Shown piece after piece: positions 35,913 to 45,168 of a stretch of DNA of 64,000 nt. The notes beneath the pieces are model-generated. The model did not search any database. It was not told the DNA's origin and saw only the letters and a list, made by a program, of their open reading frames with translations. Both the position numbers and the translations under genes were made by a program. This DNA comes from Sphingomonas sp. (GTDB lineage Bacteria > Pseudomonadota > Alphaproteobacteria > Sphingomonadales > Sphingomonadaceae): positions 2,356,001-2,420,000 of the forward strand of contig NZ_JAHBZI010000001.1 of the NCBI RefSeq assembly GCF_019635515.1, read 5' to 3'. Numbering within the stretch: position 1 is the first letter of the stretch; every line of letters begins with the position of its first letter.

Positions 35913-37124
35913 CTATCGAACAGGCGCTGCCACCATCGCAAGGGGACCCAGCACAACGCCCGCTTCGTTCTGCGTGTCGCCGCCGCGGATCACCACGCCC
36001 AGTTGCTGCGCGCGGCAGCGATCGGGGATCTTCACCACCACCGCAAACTGCTTTTCCGAGAGGGTGGAGGCATAATCCTGCTTCCAGATCGTCTCGTCCT
36101 GACCGGCCGGAAGGCAGCGCAGCACCCACGTCAGCGAAACCGGGTCCGTATCCGGCAGCGGCGCGACCGCATGGCTAAACCGGTAGCTGCCCGGTTTGAG
36201 GAACAATATCCGCGTTGCCGCTACGCCATCGGCATTGGAGCGCACGGTAACGTCGAGCTTGTCGCCACTGCTGGGTCGGACGCGCAGATCCGCTGAATCG
36301 GCTAGCTCCCACACAACCGGGCCCAGGCGCAAATTGGTTGCCGCCTCGGTAAAGCCGATCTCCCGCATCGCCTGCGCGCCAGCGGGCAGCGATGCGGCAT
36401 AGCGATAGGCCGTATCGTAATTGCCGTTGGCAATGAGCTTTTTAAGCAATTGCGCATCAAGGCCGGCGTAGCTGGGCGTGGCCGGCAGCCCCCCCCCCCC
36501 ACGCACCACCAGCGCATCAGCAATCTCCACCGAACCCGAGCCGCTATTGACCACATAGGTCAGGAAGCGCGGCATCCATGGCCGCAACTTGTGCAGATAC
36601 GGGGCGAACGCCGCCCGCACTTCCGGCTCAGACAGCGCGCCGCTGAGCACCGGGAACAACGCTCCGTCAGCCAGTTCGCTGATCGACAATGCCAGATCAT
36701 AATGATCGAGCGCGCCGGGAATGTCGTTTTCAGCGACACGATCCTCGATCATCCAGACATGGGCCAGGAAATCGCGCTGCGACACGCGGTTGCCGAGCAT
36801 CACCAGTGCACGCCCCCCCGCCTGATCGCCCTTGCCCGCCTTGGCCAGGCCTAGCTGGCGCAACGCGCCGGGATTTAACGGCGCCGCGCGCAGTGCACGA
36901 CTTGCTGACACCGCCATTGCCGTCAGATCGATATCCGACTTGCCCCGCATTATCTGCTGATCGACGGCGGCAACCAGCGCGTCGGCATTGTTGGCAGACA
37001 GTGCCAGGGCCGCTTCGGGCTGCGCCTTGGCGAGTGCAGCAACGCGGGCCTGGACACCGGCCAGTCCTGCCAATCCGATCGTGATCGCACCGATCAGGAC
37101 GCCACGCGCTACTCGCCACGCCAT
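35913..37124 (-). CDS. Conserved hypothetical exported protein of the EPS locus, with 12-G tract
   Basis: 403 aa. One N-terminal membrane helix or signal (VLIGAITIGLAGLAGVQA), then an Ala-rich helical region resembling degenerate TPR repeats (about 30-150), and a C-terminal beta-rich domain (LRVRPSSGDKLDVTVRSN) with a Cys pair (RCLPAG, RCRAQQ). No enzymatic motif. The coding strand contains 12 consecutive G (36489-36500) encoding four glycines near residue 212; loss or gain of one G would truncate the protein. It starts 16 bp after the BY-kinase stop, so it is probably part of the export machinery. Confidence 0.82.
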   Translation of the reverse strand: MAWRVARGVLIGAITIGLAGLAGVQARVAALAKAQPEAALALSANNADALVAAVDQQIMRGKSDIDLTAMAVSASRALRAAPLNPGALRQLGLAKAGKGDQAGGRALVMLGNRVSQRDFLAHVWMIEDRVAENDIPGALDHYDLALSISELADGALFPVLSGALSEPEVRAAFAPYLHKLRPWMPRFLTYVVNSGSGSVEIADALVVRGGGGLPATPSYAGLDAQLLKKLIANGNYDTAYRYAASLPAGAQAMREIGFTEAATNLRLGPVVWELADSADLRVRPSSGDKLDVTVRSNADGVAATRILFLKPGSYRFSHAVAPLPDTDPVSLTWVLRCLPAGQDETIWKQDYASTLSEKQFAVVVKIPDRCRAQQLGVVIRGGDTQNEAGVVLGPLAMVAAPVR

Positions 37125-37139
37125 GTCAGTCGGCTCCCG

Positions 37140-39362
37140 TTATGCCCGCTTAGGGTCGTCGTCCCGACCATAGGAGCCATAGCTGCTGCCATAGCCATAG
37201 CCATACCCGTAGCCGGCATCCCGCTGCGACAGCTTGGTCAGAACCGCGCCGAAGATATGGGTGTTGACCATACGCAAGCGCTGGAGCGCCGCACGAATGC
37301 CACGCAGCGGCACGTCACCCGCCTGGATCACGAACACACAGCCTTCAACCGTGCTGCCGAGCAACGGCGCATCGGTGAGCCCCAGTACCGGCGGCGCATC
37401 CATCACGATGTGATCGAAATGCTCGAGCATTTCCTGGATCAGCACCTTGATGCGATCACCGCTGAGCAACTCTGCCGGATTTGGCGGCTTGGGGCCGGTG
37501 GTGAGCACCGACAGGCCCCTGAACGGCACTTCCGCGGTAAGCCGCATCAGATCGTCTTCGCCGGCAAGCAGATTGCTGAAGCCCGCCTTGTTGTCCAACT
37601 CGAAGATGTAATTGAGTGTCGGCGAGCGCAGATCGGCATCGACCAGCAACACCCGCTTTCCGGTGCGGCCGATGATCCGCGCCAGCGCCATCGACGTGGT
37701 CGATTTGCCTTCGCCCGGCTTGGTGCTGGTGACCATCAGCGATCTCGGCATGCCGTGATGCGTGCTGAAATTCAGATTCGAATGAATGCTGAAATAGGCT
37801 TCGGACAGATCCGACTTGGCATCCTGTAACTCGTCCTGAAGCGCGCCATCGGTCTTCGGCGTATAGCCAAGCAACGGCACCTGCAGGGCGCGGCTGATCT
37901 GCTGCGGATCGACCACCCCTTCGTCGATCTGCTCAAGGCCGACGACCAGCGCAACGACCAGACACAGGCCCAGCGCGATGGCGAGGATCATGTTCTTGAA
38001 CAAGCTCGGCGCCGAAGGAACGGTCGGCACGCGCGCCTGATCGACGATGGCGATATTGTTGACGCCGACTGTGCCTGCAACGCCGATTTCCTTGTAGCGC
38101 TGCAGCAGCGCGTCATAGAGCTGGCGATTGGTATCGGCTTCGCGCTGATAGATATTATACTGGATGCTGGCGCGCTGCTGTTCGTCGAGCTGCGCGCGCA
38201 GCTTTTCGACCTCGCTGCGCAGACTGGCTTCCTTAGCAACCGCTTCCTTATAGGTCTGCGAACGGCTCGCGCCGACCCGCGACGTTTCGAGCGCAATCGC
38301 CTGATCCAGCGACTGGATCTTTTCCTTGAGCGCGCGCGCCGCCGGATATTCCGGCTCGAACTGGACCAGCGCCCGCGCATATTCCGATGCGGCCTCGGCC
38401 CGCTGGCGGCGCAGATCGGAAATGGCGGCATTGCCCAGCGCTTCGGGACTGACATCGCCCCGCTGCCCGCGCGCACGGCTTTCCGCAGCGATACGATCGG
38501 ACGTCGCTTGGCTCAGCGCTGCGTTGAGTGCTTCGAGATCGGTGGCGGCCAGGGTGCGCTGGCCCTGGGTGCGGCCCTGGGCGTCCCTGACCGTTTCCAG
38601 CGTCACGATGCCGCGATCGGCGGCATAGGTCACGGCTTCGCGCTCGGACTCTTCGAGCCGAGTCTTCAGCGCAGCAAGCCGTTCTTCGAGGAATTTGCGC
38701 GCATCGGCAGTGGATGCAAACTGGCGATCCATGCTCGCGCCGATGAATTGCTGGGTCCAGGCATTGGCGATCTGCGCGGACAGCGCCGGCGAACGGCTGG
38801 TATAGCTGATCTTGACCAGGCGCGAACGGCGCACCGGATCGATCGAGATGCGCGAAAGCAGTGTACTGATCGCAACCTTCTCGCGGCGATCGGCCTGCTT
38901 TTGCGTCAGCGGCGCGACCTTGGCGTTGCCCAGCTCCTTTTCATTGATCTCGATGCCGGCCGCTTCGAAGAAAGCGTCGTTGCGATTGAGATCGAGCCCG
39001 CGCGCAACGCGCTCCGCAAGCGAACGGGTTTCGAGCAGGGCATATTGGGTTTCGTAGAATTCCAGGTCCTGCGCACCCACCGCGCCTTCAAGTCCCTGGA
39101 CATTGGTGACTCGTTTCTGGTCACGGCTAATCTCGATCTGCGAGGTCGCGGTGTAGGTCGGCGCGGTCAGCAGGGTAATCACCAGCCCGACCGCGATGGC
39201 CACGGTCATCACCGCGATCGCCACCCACTTCCAGCGATTGAGCGTGTGCAGGTATCGCTTGAGCAGCGGCGCTACGAAATCCTGGTTATCCTGCACCAAC
39301 GCAGCTTCGTCCGACTGCAGCGGAACGCGCGTCACGGCAGCTTCTTCTGAATAGGCAACCAT
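37140..39362 (-). CDS. Wzc-like polysaccharide co-polymerase and BY-family tyrosine autokinase
   Basis: 740 aa. A Wzz domain with the first membrane helix (WVAIAVMTVAIAVGLVITLL, about 45-65), a long periplasmic coiled-coil region (about 130-430), a second helix (MILAIALGLCLVVALVVGL), then the cytoplasmic kinase: Walker A TSTKPGEGKSTTS, Walker A' LLVDADLRSP and Walker B HIVMDAPPV. The C-terminal tyrosine cluster is an unusual YG repeat (YGYGYGYGSSYGSYG). It controls chain length and partners the Wza-like lipoprotein 74 bp upstream. Single-polypeptide form, as in E. coli Wzc and ExoP. Confidence 0.95.
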   Translation of the reverse strand: MVAYSEEAAVTRVPLQSDEAALVQDNQDFVAPLLKRYLHTLNRWKWVAIAVMTVAIAVGLVITLLTAPTYTATSQIEISRDQKRVTNVQGLEGAVGAQDLEFYETQYALLETRSLAERVARGLDLNRNDAFFEAAGIEINEKELGNAKVAPLTQKQADRREKVAISTLLSRISIDPVRRSRLVKISYTSRSPALSAQIANAWTQQFIGASMDRQFASTADARKFLEERLAALKTRLEESEREAVTYAADRGIVTLETVRDAQGRTQGQRTLAATDLEALNAALSQATSDRIAAESRARGQRGDVSPEALGNAAISDLRRQRAEAASEYARALVQFEPEYPAARALKEKIQSLDQAIALETSRVGASRSQTYKEAVAKEASLRSEVEKLRAQLDEQQRASIQYNIYQREADTNRQLYDALLQRYKEIGVAGTVGVNNIAIVDQARVPTVPSAPSLFKNMILAIALGLCLVVALVVGLEQIDEGVVDPQQISRALQVPLLGYTPKTDGALQDELQDAKSDLSEAYFSIHSNLNFSTHHGMPRSLMVTSTKPGEGKSTTSMALARIIGRTGKRVLLVDADLRSPTLNYIFELDNKAGFSNLLAGEDDLMRLTAEVPFRGLSVLTTGPKPPNPAELLSGDRIKVLIQEMLEHFDHIVMDAPPVLGLTDAPLLGSTVEGCVFVIQAGDVPLRGIRAALQRLRMVNTHIFGAVLTKLSQRDAGYGYGYGYGSSYGSYGRDDDPKRA

Positions 39363-39436
39363 AGTCTCAGTTTCACTCTCTGGAAACGCGACAGCGCTTC
39401 ATGCAGGCAGGTTTACGGGCGCGCGCCGGAAGCGGC

Positions 39437-40153
39437 TTATTGCAATGCCACGATCAGCGGCGTGGTCAGCAACGGAACGATGCCAAGGAAATCCTTGAAA
39501 ATGCGGCGCGCCTTTGAATCCCCGACGACGACGACGTCGTTGGCGAAAATCTCCGGATCAGGATAATTGCCGCGGCGGATCGCGCGCAGATCATAAAGCG
39601 CGGCAAGGTTCTGGCCCTTCACCGTGCGAAACACGACAATCTCGTCAAGCTTGGAAAATTCGTCGGTTCCCTCGGCAATAGCGATCGCACGCAGCAGCGT
39701 CATGCGACCGATTACCGGATACTGACCAGCTTTCTTGACCTGACCTTCAATGGTCACGACCTGGCTGACGGTTTCCTTGAGGTTGACGGTAACCTGGGGA
39801 TCGCGAACATAGCGCTCGCGCAGCCGGTCCTTCAACAGAACTTCGATCTCGCCCGGCGTGCGACCGGAGACTTCGAGAACGCCCGCCAGCGGGAACGACA
39901 TGCGGCCGCTGGCATCGACCTGGATTTCGCGCTGGCGCAGTTCGTCGATGCCGAACACGTCGATCGTCAGCTTGTCGAACGGGCCGACATAATAAGGCCG
40001 GCTTTCGGTCGCCAGCAGATCGGCGCGATCCGGCGGCGGCAGGACATTACCCTGCACCACGGTCATATTGGGCGAACCACCAACGCTCGTCTGCCCCGCA
40101 CAGGCCGAAAGCGCGAGCAAGGCAAAACTCACAACCAGACGTTGCAACATCAA
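39437..40153 (-). CDS. Wza-like polysaccharide export outer-membrane lipoprotein
   Basis: 238 aa. Lipobox LSAC with Cys18; a Poly_export domain starting YYVGPFDKLTIDVFGIDELRQ, then a SLBB domain (VVTIEGQVKKAGQYPVIGRMTLLRAIAIAEG). Shorter than E. coli Wza (about 380), lacking the extra SLBB repeats and a clear C-terminal amphipathic helix, though the last 20 residues (FLGIVPLLTTPLIVAL) could span the membrane. Forms the export channel with the BY-kinase. Confidence 0.94.
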   Translation of the reverse strand: MMLQRLVVSFALLALSACAGQTSVGGSPNMTVVQGNVLPPPDRADLLATESRPYYVGPFDKLTIDVFGIDELRQREIQVDASGRMSFPLAGVLEVSGRTPGEIEVLLKDRLRERYVRDPQVTVNLKETVSQVVTIEGQVKKAGQYPVIGRMTLLRAIAIAEGTDEFSKLDEIVVFRTVKGQNLAALYDLRAIRRGNYPDPEIFANDVVVVGDSKARRIFKDFLGIVPLLTTPLIVALQ

Positions 40154-40172
40154 AATAACCTTTGAAATCAGT

Positions 40173-41657
40173 TTATTTCGCCATGCGCGAAGTCTTCCCG
40201 CGCGTCAACAAATCGCCCCCACCCCGCAGCGGCGTCGCAGCCCAAAGCGCTGCGAGCACGAATAGCGAACCCAGCGCAGGCGTCCTTAGCGGATAATCCC
40301 CAAGGCTGGCGATAGCGAACTGCAGGACCAGCACAAGACCAAGGCGCGAAAATAGCACAGGTTTGTCGACCGCCTTGCCGCGCGGCAACAGGCGAAACGC
40401 CCGCACCGCCACTAGCACGCATGCGAAAAGCAGCAGTGCCATGCCGGCAAGGCCACCGGTCAGCAGCACTTCCAACCAGTCATTATGGGCATGGTTGAGA
40501 TAGGTGGCGTCAAGCAATTCTCGCGGTTCGGCCGTTTCGAAGACCTCGACGAACGACCCCATGCCACTGCCGAACGGAAAATAGTCGCCGACCAGCCGGA
40601 CGATAACCGTCCATGCCTTGAAGCGCGTCTCGTTCTCGCTGTCCTGTTCAAGAATGCGCTGAAACGCCTCGCCGCGGCCAAGGACGATCGTCACCACGCT
40701 GAGCGCAAGGCCGAGCACCGCGACCCCGCCGCCGATCGCCCATTGCCGCCATGATCGCGTAAGCCCCACCGGCCCGCCCGACCGCCGCGCCTTGCCATGG
40801 CCGGCATCGCGCGGCGCTACCGCTTCGGCGACACCGGGGCGATACAGTAGCAGCACCGACGCGATCCCGACGATCCCGACCAGCAAGCCGGCCCGCGAGC
40901 CGGTGATAAAGATCAGCGGGATCAGAAACATGCCGGCGCCAAGCGCCAATACGCGCCGAGCGATATAATCCCTGGGGTTGCGCGGCATCGACGCGAACAC
41001 CGCCAGCAGCGGAAACGTCGCCGCAAGCAGCACCGCCTGATGGTTGCGATTGGCGAACAGGCCAACCGCCGAGCCGCTGTTGGTGACCCGATAGAAATAA
41101 AGGGGGCCGTCGGGCGGGCCGACGATCTGGAGCAGCGCCAGTACCGCGCTGACCAGCGCCAGCACGACCATCACCGGAACCAGCTTGCTGCGCTGCTCGG
41201 TCGGGATCTGCGCGCCGAGCACCAGAAATGTGAGCGGCACCAGCATCGCGAAAAAGCTGTTCCAGCCATCTGGGGGAGCGACGTTGAGCGGACGCCACAC
41301 CGGGCCAAGGCCGGCGGCACGATCGATCTCGGCGATGAAGCCGTGCCCAGGCAGCATGCTCCACAGCGCCGGCGGCAACGGCACCAGCTGTAACAAGGTA
41401 ACCACGACCATCGCCGCCGCGATCATGAACAGGTAGCGATAGGCCCGCACGCGCTCCCAGCGCAGCGTCCACAGGCCATAGCCCAGCAGCAAGATCGCGA
41501 CCGGGCGGAGAATCACCAGCGAGATGATGTCGCTGCGCGCGCCGCCGCCCATGAAAAAGACGAGGACGAGCAGCGAAGCAAGCGCGAAGAATGTCGCCCG
41601 AGCGTCCCCGCCGATACCTAACGCACCGTGCGCGGCGGGCCGTCGAATATTCTCCAT
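40173..41657 (-). CDS. O-antigen ligase/polymerase-type membrane protein
   Basis: 494 aa from the ATG at 41657; an in-frame ATG at 41693 would add 12 residues. About ten to twelve hydrophobic helices; a long loop contains the Wzy_C signature LNHAHNDWLEVLLTGGLAG, and an earlier conserved patch SGSAVGLFANRNHQAVLLA. This resembles O-antigen ligase family proteins. It heads the wza-wzc block and ends 19 bp before the Wza-like start. With the Wzy at 30280-31527, the locus has two such proteins. The C-terminal TPR tail seen in some relatives is absent. Confidence 0.88.
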   Translation of the reverse strand: MENIRRPAAHGALGIGGDARATFFALASLLVLVFFMGGGARSDIISLVILRPVAILLLGYGLWTLRWERVRAYRYLFMIAAAMVVVTLLQLVPLPPALWSMLPGHGFIAEIDRAAGLGPVWRPLNVAPPDGWNSFFAMLVPLTFLVLGAQIPTEQRSKLVPVMVVLALVSAVLALLQIVGPPDGPLYFYRVTNSGSAVGLFANRNHQAVLLAATFPLLAVFASMPRNPRDYIARRVLALGAGMFLIPLIFITGSRAGLLVGIVGIASVLLLYRPGVAEAVAPRDAGHGKARRSGGPVGLTRSWRQWAIGGGVAVLGLALSVVTIVLGRGEAFQRILEQDSENETRFKAWTVIVRLVGDYFPFGSGMGSFVEVFETAEPRELLDATYLNHAHNDWLEVLLTGGLAGMALLLFACVLVAVRAFRLLPRGKAVDKPVLFSRLGLVLVLQFAIASLGDYPLRTPALGSLFVLAALWAATPLRGGGDLLTRGKTSRMAK

Positions 41658-41848
41658 GCTACTGCGTCCCGCCCCCGGATTCGTTTGGCCCATTCACCAT
41701 GACGCCCCCCCCCCGCGCAAGGTCTTCGTGGCACGGCTCGCCGCAGCGCGGCATATTGTCGGCGCTACCGGCCAGGGTCCAAGTTCGGCGCCCGCAGGAA
41801 CCGATTGCCGGAAGACGCGCGCCTATAACACGCATTCCGCCATATGGC

Positions 41849-42472
41849 TTATTGCTGCGGCGCAATGCCTTCGGGGCCGCCCGGTGCGCCGCCCTGACCC
41901 TGCGGACCGCCATTCTGCATCATCTGCTGCATCATCATCTGCTGGATGACAGCGGCGGGGACGAGATCGCTCATGTCGACGTCGAAGATCAGCACCTTGT
42001 CGGCGAGTTCGGCGCCGGGACCCTGCGCGCCCGGCTCTGCGCCATAGCCCAGGCTCGGCGGCAGCCAGAAACGGTACTTCGAACCCTTGTTCATCAGCTT
42101 CACGCCTTCGATGAAGCCGGGAATCATCGGCTGGCCGACCTGGAAGCGCATCGGCGCCGCCGGCTGGAACTCGGTGCCGTCGCGCAGCGTGCCGTGAATG
42201 GCAAGGACCACGCCGTCCTGATCGGCGGCGGTCGGCCCATCACCGGCCTTGATCACCTGATATTGCAGACCCGATGTCGTCGTCTTGATGCCCGACTGAC
42301 CCTTGTGCCAGGCCAGCCACTGATCGTTCGGCAGCTTGGTGGCAGCTGCGGCGCGGGTGCCGCACCAGGCGAGCGCCACCGCCAGAGCGATAGCGACAAT
42401 GATGCCAAGCCACAGCCAGATCTTGTGGCTGCGCTTGACGGGTTGGAGCGGAACGGCGGTCACGGACGACAT
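41849..42472 (-). CDS. FKBP-type peptidyl-prolyl cis-trans isomerase, membrane-anchored
   Basis: 207 aa. N-terminal anchor (IWLWLGIIVAIALAVALAW), then a FKBP domain: TTTSGLQYQVIKAGDGPTA, VLAIHGTLRDGTEF, PMIPGFIEGVKLMNKGSKYRFWLPPSLGYG. A Met/Gln/Gly-rich tail (QQMMMQQMMQNGG) resembles secreted FKBP proteins of sphingomonads. It would assist folding of periplasmic proteins. Transcribed separately from the polysaccharide block. Confidence 0.93.
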   Translation of the reverse strand: MSSVTAVPLQPVKRSHKIWLWLGIIVAIALAVALAWCGTRAAAATKLPNDQWLAWHKGQSGIKTTTSGLQYQVIKAGDGPTAADQDGVVLAIHGTLRDGTEFQPAAPMRFQVGQPMIPGFIEGVKLMNKGSKYRFWLPPSLGYGAEPGAQGPGAELADKVLIFDVDMSDLVPAAVIQQMMMQQMMQNGGPQGQGGAPGGPEGIAPQQ

Positions 42473-42552
42473 GGTGTCACTTTCCCTGGCCCGGCATCTT
42501 GCCGGAGGCGCAAACCGGCGTTCCGCCGCTTAGCTTCACAGTTTCCACGCAA

Positions 42553-42575
42553 ATCGGGCAATAAAATCGCCCGAT
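42553..42575 (-). terminator. Terminator hairpin after rpsU
   Basis: ATCGGGC and GCCCGAT form a 7-bp stem with a 9-base AT-rich loop, 11 bases after the rpsU stop, followed by only a short TT on the minus strand; a weak intrinsic terminator. Confidence 0.5.
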
Positions 42576-42586
42576 CCAGCAAGAAA

Positions 42587-42793
42587 TTACCGGGCGCTGT
42601 CGCGCTCGACGCGCTTGCGCTCGAGTTTGCGGGCACGGCGCACGGCCGCGGCGCGCTCGCGCGCACGCTTTTCGCTGGGCTTCTCGTAGTGACGGCGAAG
42701 CTTCATCTCGCGATACACGCCCTCGCGCTGCAGCTTCTTCTTGAGCGCACGGAGCGCCTGATCGACATTATTGTCACGTACGATGATTTGCAT
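42587..42793 (-). CDS. rpsU: 30S ribosomal protein S21
   Basis: 68 aa, highly basic. [21 protein letters not shown] at the start and the [19 protein letters not shown] region match alphaproteobacterial S21, with its long basic C-terminal tail. Single gene with its own hairpin downstream. Confidence 0.97.
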   Translation of the reverse strand: MQIIVRDNNVDQALRALKKKLQREGVYREMKLRRHYEKPSEKRARERAAAVRRARKLERKRVERDSAR

Positions 42794-42894
42794 GTTGTAA
42801 AAAAGCCTCGCGCATCAAAACGATAGAATAGGGATCGCCGGAGCATGGGCTGCGGCGCGGAATGGCGGGCACCTATCAGCCGATTCCCTATTTT

Positions 42895-44985
42895 TCAAGG
42901 GCCGAGTGCCGCGCGCAGATCGGGAAGTGCAAAGCGCGCGCCCTGGCGGTTCAGATGATCATCATCATAATAAAGCGGCCAGCCATCCTGGACGAGCAGA
43001 CAGCGCCCACCAGCAGATGGCGGACACAGCGCATGTTCGGGATAGACCCGGACCAGGCCCGGCGGCGTGCCAAGCGCATCGAATGCCGCATAAACCCGAC
43101 GATTACGCTCGACGAAGCGGGCATGGCTGGTGGTGGGCAGATCAACCCAGAAGCCGTAGCGGCGGGTCCAGACGAGATAGTTCGGCACGTTCCAGCCCGC
43201 TTCCGGCACCGGATAGACCAGCACCACCCGCTTGCCCGCGGCAAGCATCGCCCGCACCGCTTCGCGAAAGGTTTCCGCCAGCGCCCGCTGCCCCGCCGGG
43301 GTCGCCGGGCTTTCCGGGTCCATCGTCTCCCAGCCACCTTCGCCATTATCGAACGTGGTATGCTCCATATAGAGCGTCCAGCGTGCGGCGAACACGACGG
43401 TGCCGATCTCCTTGTGCGCGCGCAGATAGCTGAACACGCTCTCGTAAAAGGGCGGGCAGTTCTGCCGCTGCGCGCTCATCCCGTCGCGGCGCAGGCTGGG
43501 CGGACAGCCCGCCCAGATGAAGGTTGCAGCGCGCTGCTGCCGGCGGTCCAGTTCGGGGACAAAGGCCGGCGCGATGGCCGACGCATGCGAATCGCCGATG
43601 ATCGCCACCGTCACCGGGCCCGACGCCCCGAGCTTGCATGCCTGATCCAGCGGCTTGGGATTGCCCGAGAAGAAGCATGGCAGATTTTCGTCCTTGTAGC
43701 GCTGGCCCTGCTGGGTCAGCGCCAGGGTTTCGGCCGAATAGCGCTGCGGCAGGCCATGCGTCCGCCACGCCGCCAATCCCGCGCCGGCGAGCAGCAGCGC
43801 CGCCGGGCCGCCCAGCAGCAGCGCGCGGTGTGGCGCCATCGCCCGTCTGCCGCGAAACGGGCGCTCGACAAAGCGCCACGTCAGCGCCGCCAGAACAAAC
43901 GCCAGAAGCAGCAATGCCAGCGCCGCGGGCATCCCTATCGCAGTCGTCACCGCAGCGCGGCTAAAGGCGAGCAAGGGCTGGTGCCACAGATAGGCGCTGT
44001 ACGAGAGCAGGCCGATCGCCACCGCCGGTCGCGAAGCCAGCAGCCGCCCGGCCAGCGTATCCGGCCGGGCAAAGGTGATCAGCAGCATGGTGCCCGATAC
44101 GGTGGGAAGAGCAAAGACGCCGGGAAACGGCACCAGCCGATCGATCATGACCATCGGCGCCAGCACCGCCAGCAATCCGATGAGGCCGCCCGCCTCGCGC
44201 AGCCGTCGCGGCAGCGCCGCGCCAAGCGGTCCGCGCCCTTCGCCGACCGCAAGCAGCGCACCGGCCAGAAGCTCCCAGCCACGGGTTGGCAGCATATAGA
44301 AGTTGATGCCGGCGCGCGCGTGGCTCAGCACCTCGCTGAGTGCGAAGGAGCCGAATAGCCCAAGCGCAAGCAGCGGCAACAACAGCCGCGGCAGGCGGCG
44401 GACGAGCAGGACCAGCATCAACGGATAGAAAAGATAGAATTGCTCTTCTACCGACAGGCTCCACAGGTGCAGCAGCGGATCAAGATCGCCGGTCGGCGCG
44501 AAATAATCGTCGCTGGCGCGCCAGAAAAAGAAGTTTGCGCCAAATGCCAGCGATGCCAGCAGGCTCTGGCCGAACCGGTCCATCGCATCGGGGAACAGCA
44601 CCACCCACGCCGCGGCAAAGCTGGCGAACATTACCGTGAACAGAGCCGGCAGGATGCGCCGTGCGCGGCGGACATAGAAGCCCGACAAAGTGAAGCCGCC
44701 CTGTGCGGTTTCGCGCAGGATGATGCCGGTGATCAGATAACCGCTGATCACATAGAAGATATCGACCCCGGTAAAACCGCCGCCAAAGCCGGCAATGCCG
44801 GCGTGGAACAGCATTACTGAAACCACCGCAACAGCGCGGAGGCCATCGATTTCGGGCCGGTAATGCGCCGAATGCGGATTGAGTCCTTCCAGCGTCACCG
44901 CAAATGGCACCGGGGAAAAGCGTGCAGCATGATCGACCTGTCGGAAAGCGTCGGTGGACCGAGCCGGAAAGAATCCGGAAGCCAT
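42895..44985 (-). CDS. Acyltransferase family 3 fused to SGNH hydrolase-like domain
   Basis: About 696 aa from the ATG at 44985; other starts (for instance GTG at 44898) are possible and none has a good ribosome site. The N-terminal half is an OafA-type membrane O-acyltransferase (HYRPEIDGLRAVAVVSVML, GFTGVDIFYVISGYLIT, LWSLSVEEQFYLFYPL) with about ten helices. The C-terminal periplasmic half has the SGNH block I (AIIGDSHASAI) and the late DDDHLN motif holding catalytic Asp/His. This architecture O-acetylates surface polysaccharide. Outside the main operon, so it may modify LPS, EPS or peptidoglycan. Confidence 0.9.
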   Translation of the reverse strand: MASGFFPARSTDAFRQVDHAARFSPVPFAVTLEGLNPHSAHYRPEIDGLRAVAVVSVMLFHAGIAGFGGGFTGVDIFYVISGYLITGIILRETAQGGFTLSGFYVRRARRILPALFTVMFASFAAAWVVLFPDAMDRFGQSLLASLAFGANFFFWRASDDYFAPTGDLDPLLHLWSLSVEEQFYLFYPLMLVLLVRRLPRLLLPLLALGLFGSFALSEVLSHARAGINFYMLPTRGWELLAGALLAVGEGRGPLGAALPRRLREAGGLIGLLAVLAPMVMIDRLVPFPGVFALPTVSGTMLLITFARPDTLAGRLLASRPAVAIGLLSYSAYLWHQPLLAFSRAAVTTAIGMPAALALLLLAFVLAALTWRFVERPFRGRRAMAPHRALLLGGPAALLLAGAGLAAWRTHGLPQRYSAETLALTQQGQRYKDENLPCFFSGNPKPLDQACKLGASGPVTVAIIGDSHASAIAPAFVPELDRRQQRAATFIWAGCPPSLRRDGMSAQRQNCPPFYESVFSYLRAHKEIGTVVFAARWTLYMEHTTFDNGEGGWETMDPESPATPAGQRALAETFREAVRAMLAAGKRVVLVYPVPEAGWNVPNYLVWTRRYGFWVDLPTTSHARFVERNRRVYAAFDALGTPPGLVRVYPEHALCPPSAGGRCLLVQDGWPLYYDDDHLNRQGARFALPDLRAALGP

Positions 44986-45168
44986 GGCGGGCGGGGCCGG
45001 TACAGGAGCGTAGCGACGCGCAAAGGTCAAGCAGCGTGCGAAGACCATGAGCGCCGGGCGATGGGCAAACCGGCACGGCATTGTTGCCGCTAGGCCACAC
45101 CGCGTCCGCATTACACCAGATTGCAGCGCTGCAACGCCCCCGATAGGTTAGCGCTGCACCCCGCCCCA

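Noticed and set aside
42862..44358. A 498-codon plus-strand frame
   Set aside because: Antisense to the acyltransferase/SGNH gene; basic, Gln/Arg-rich shadow product with no domain.
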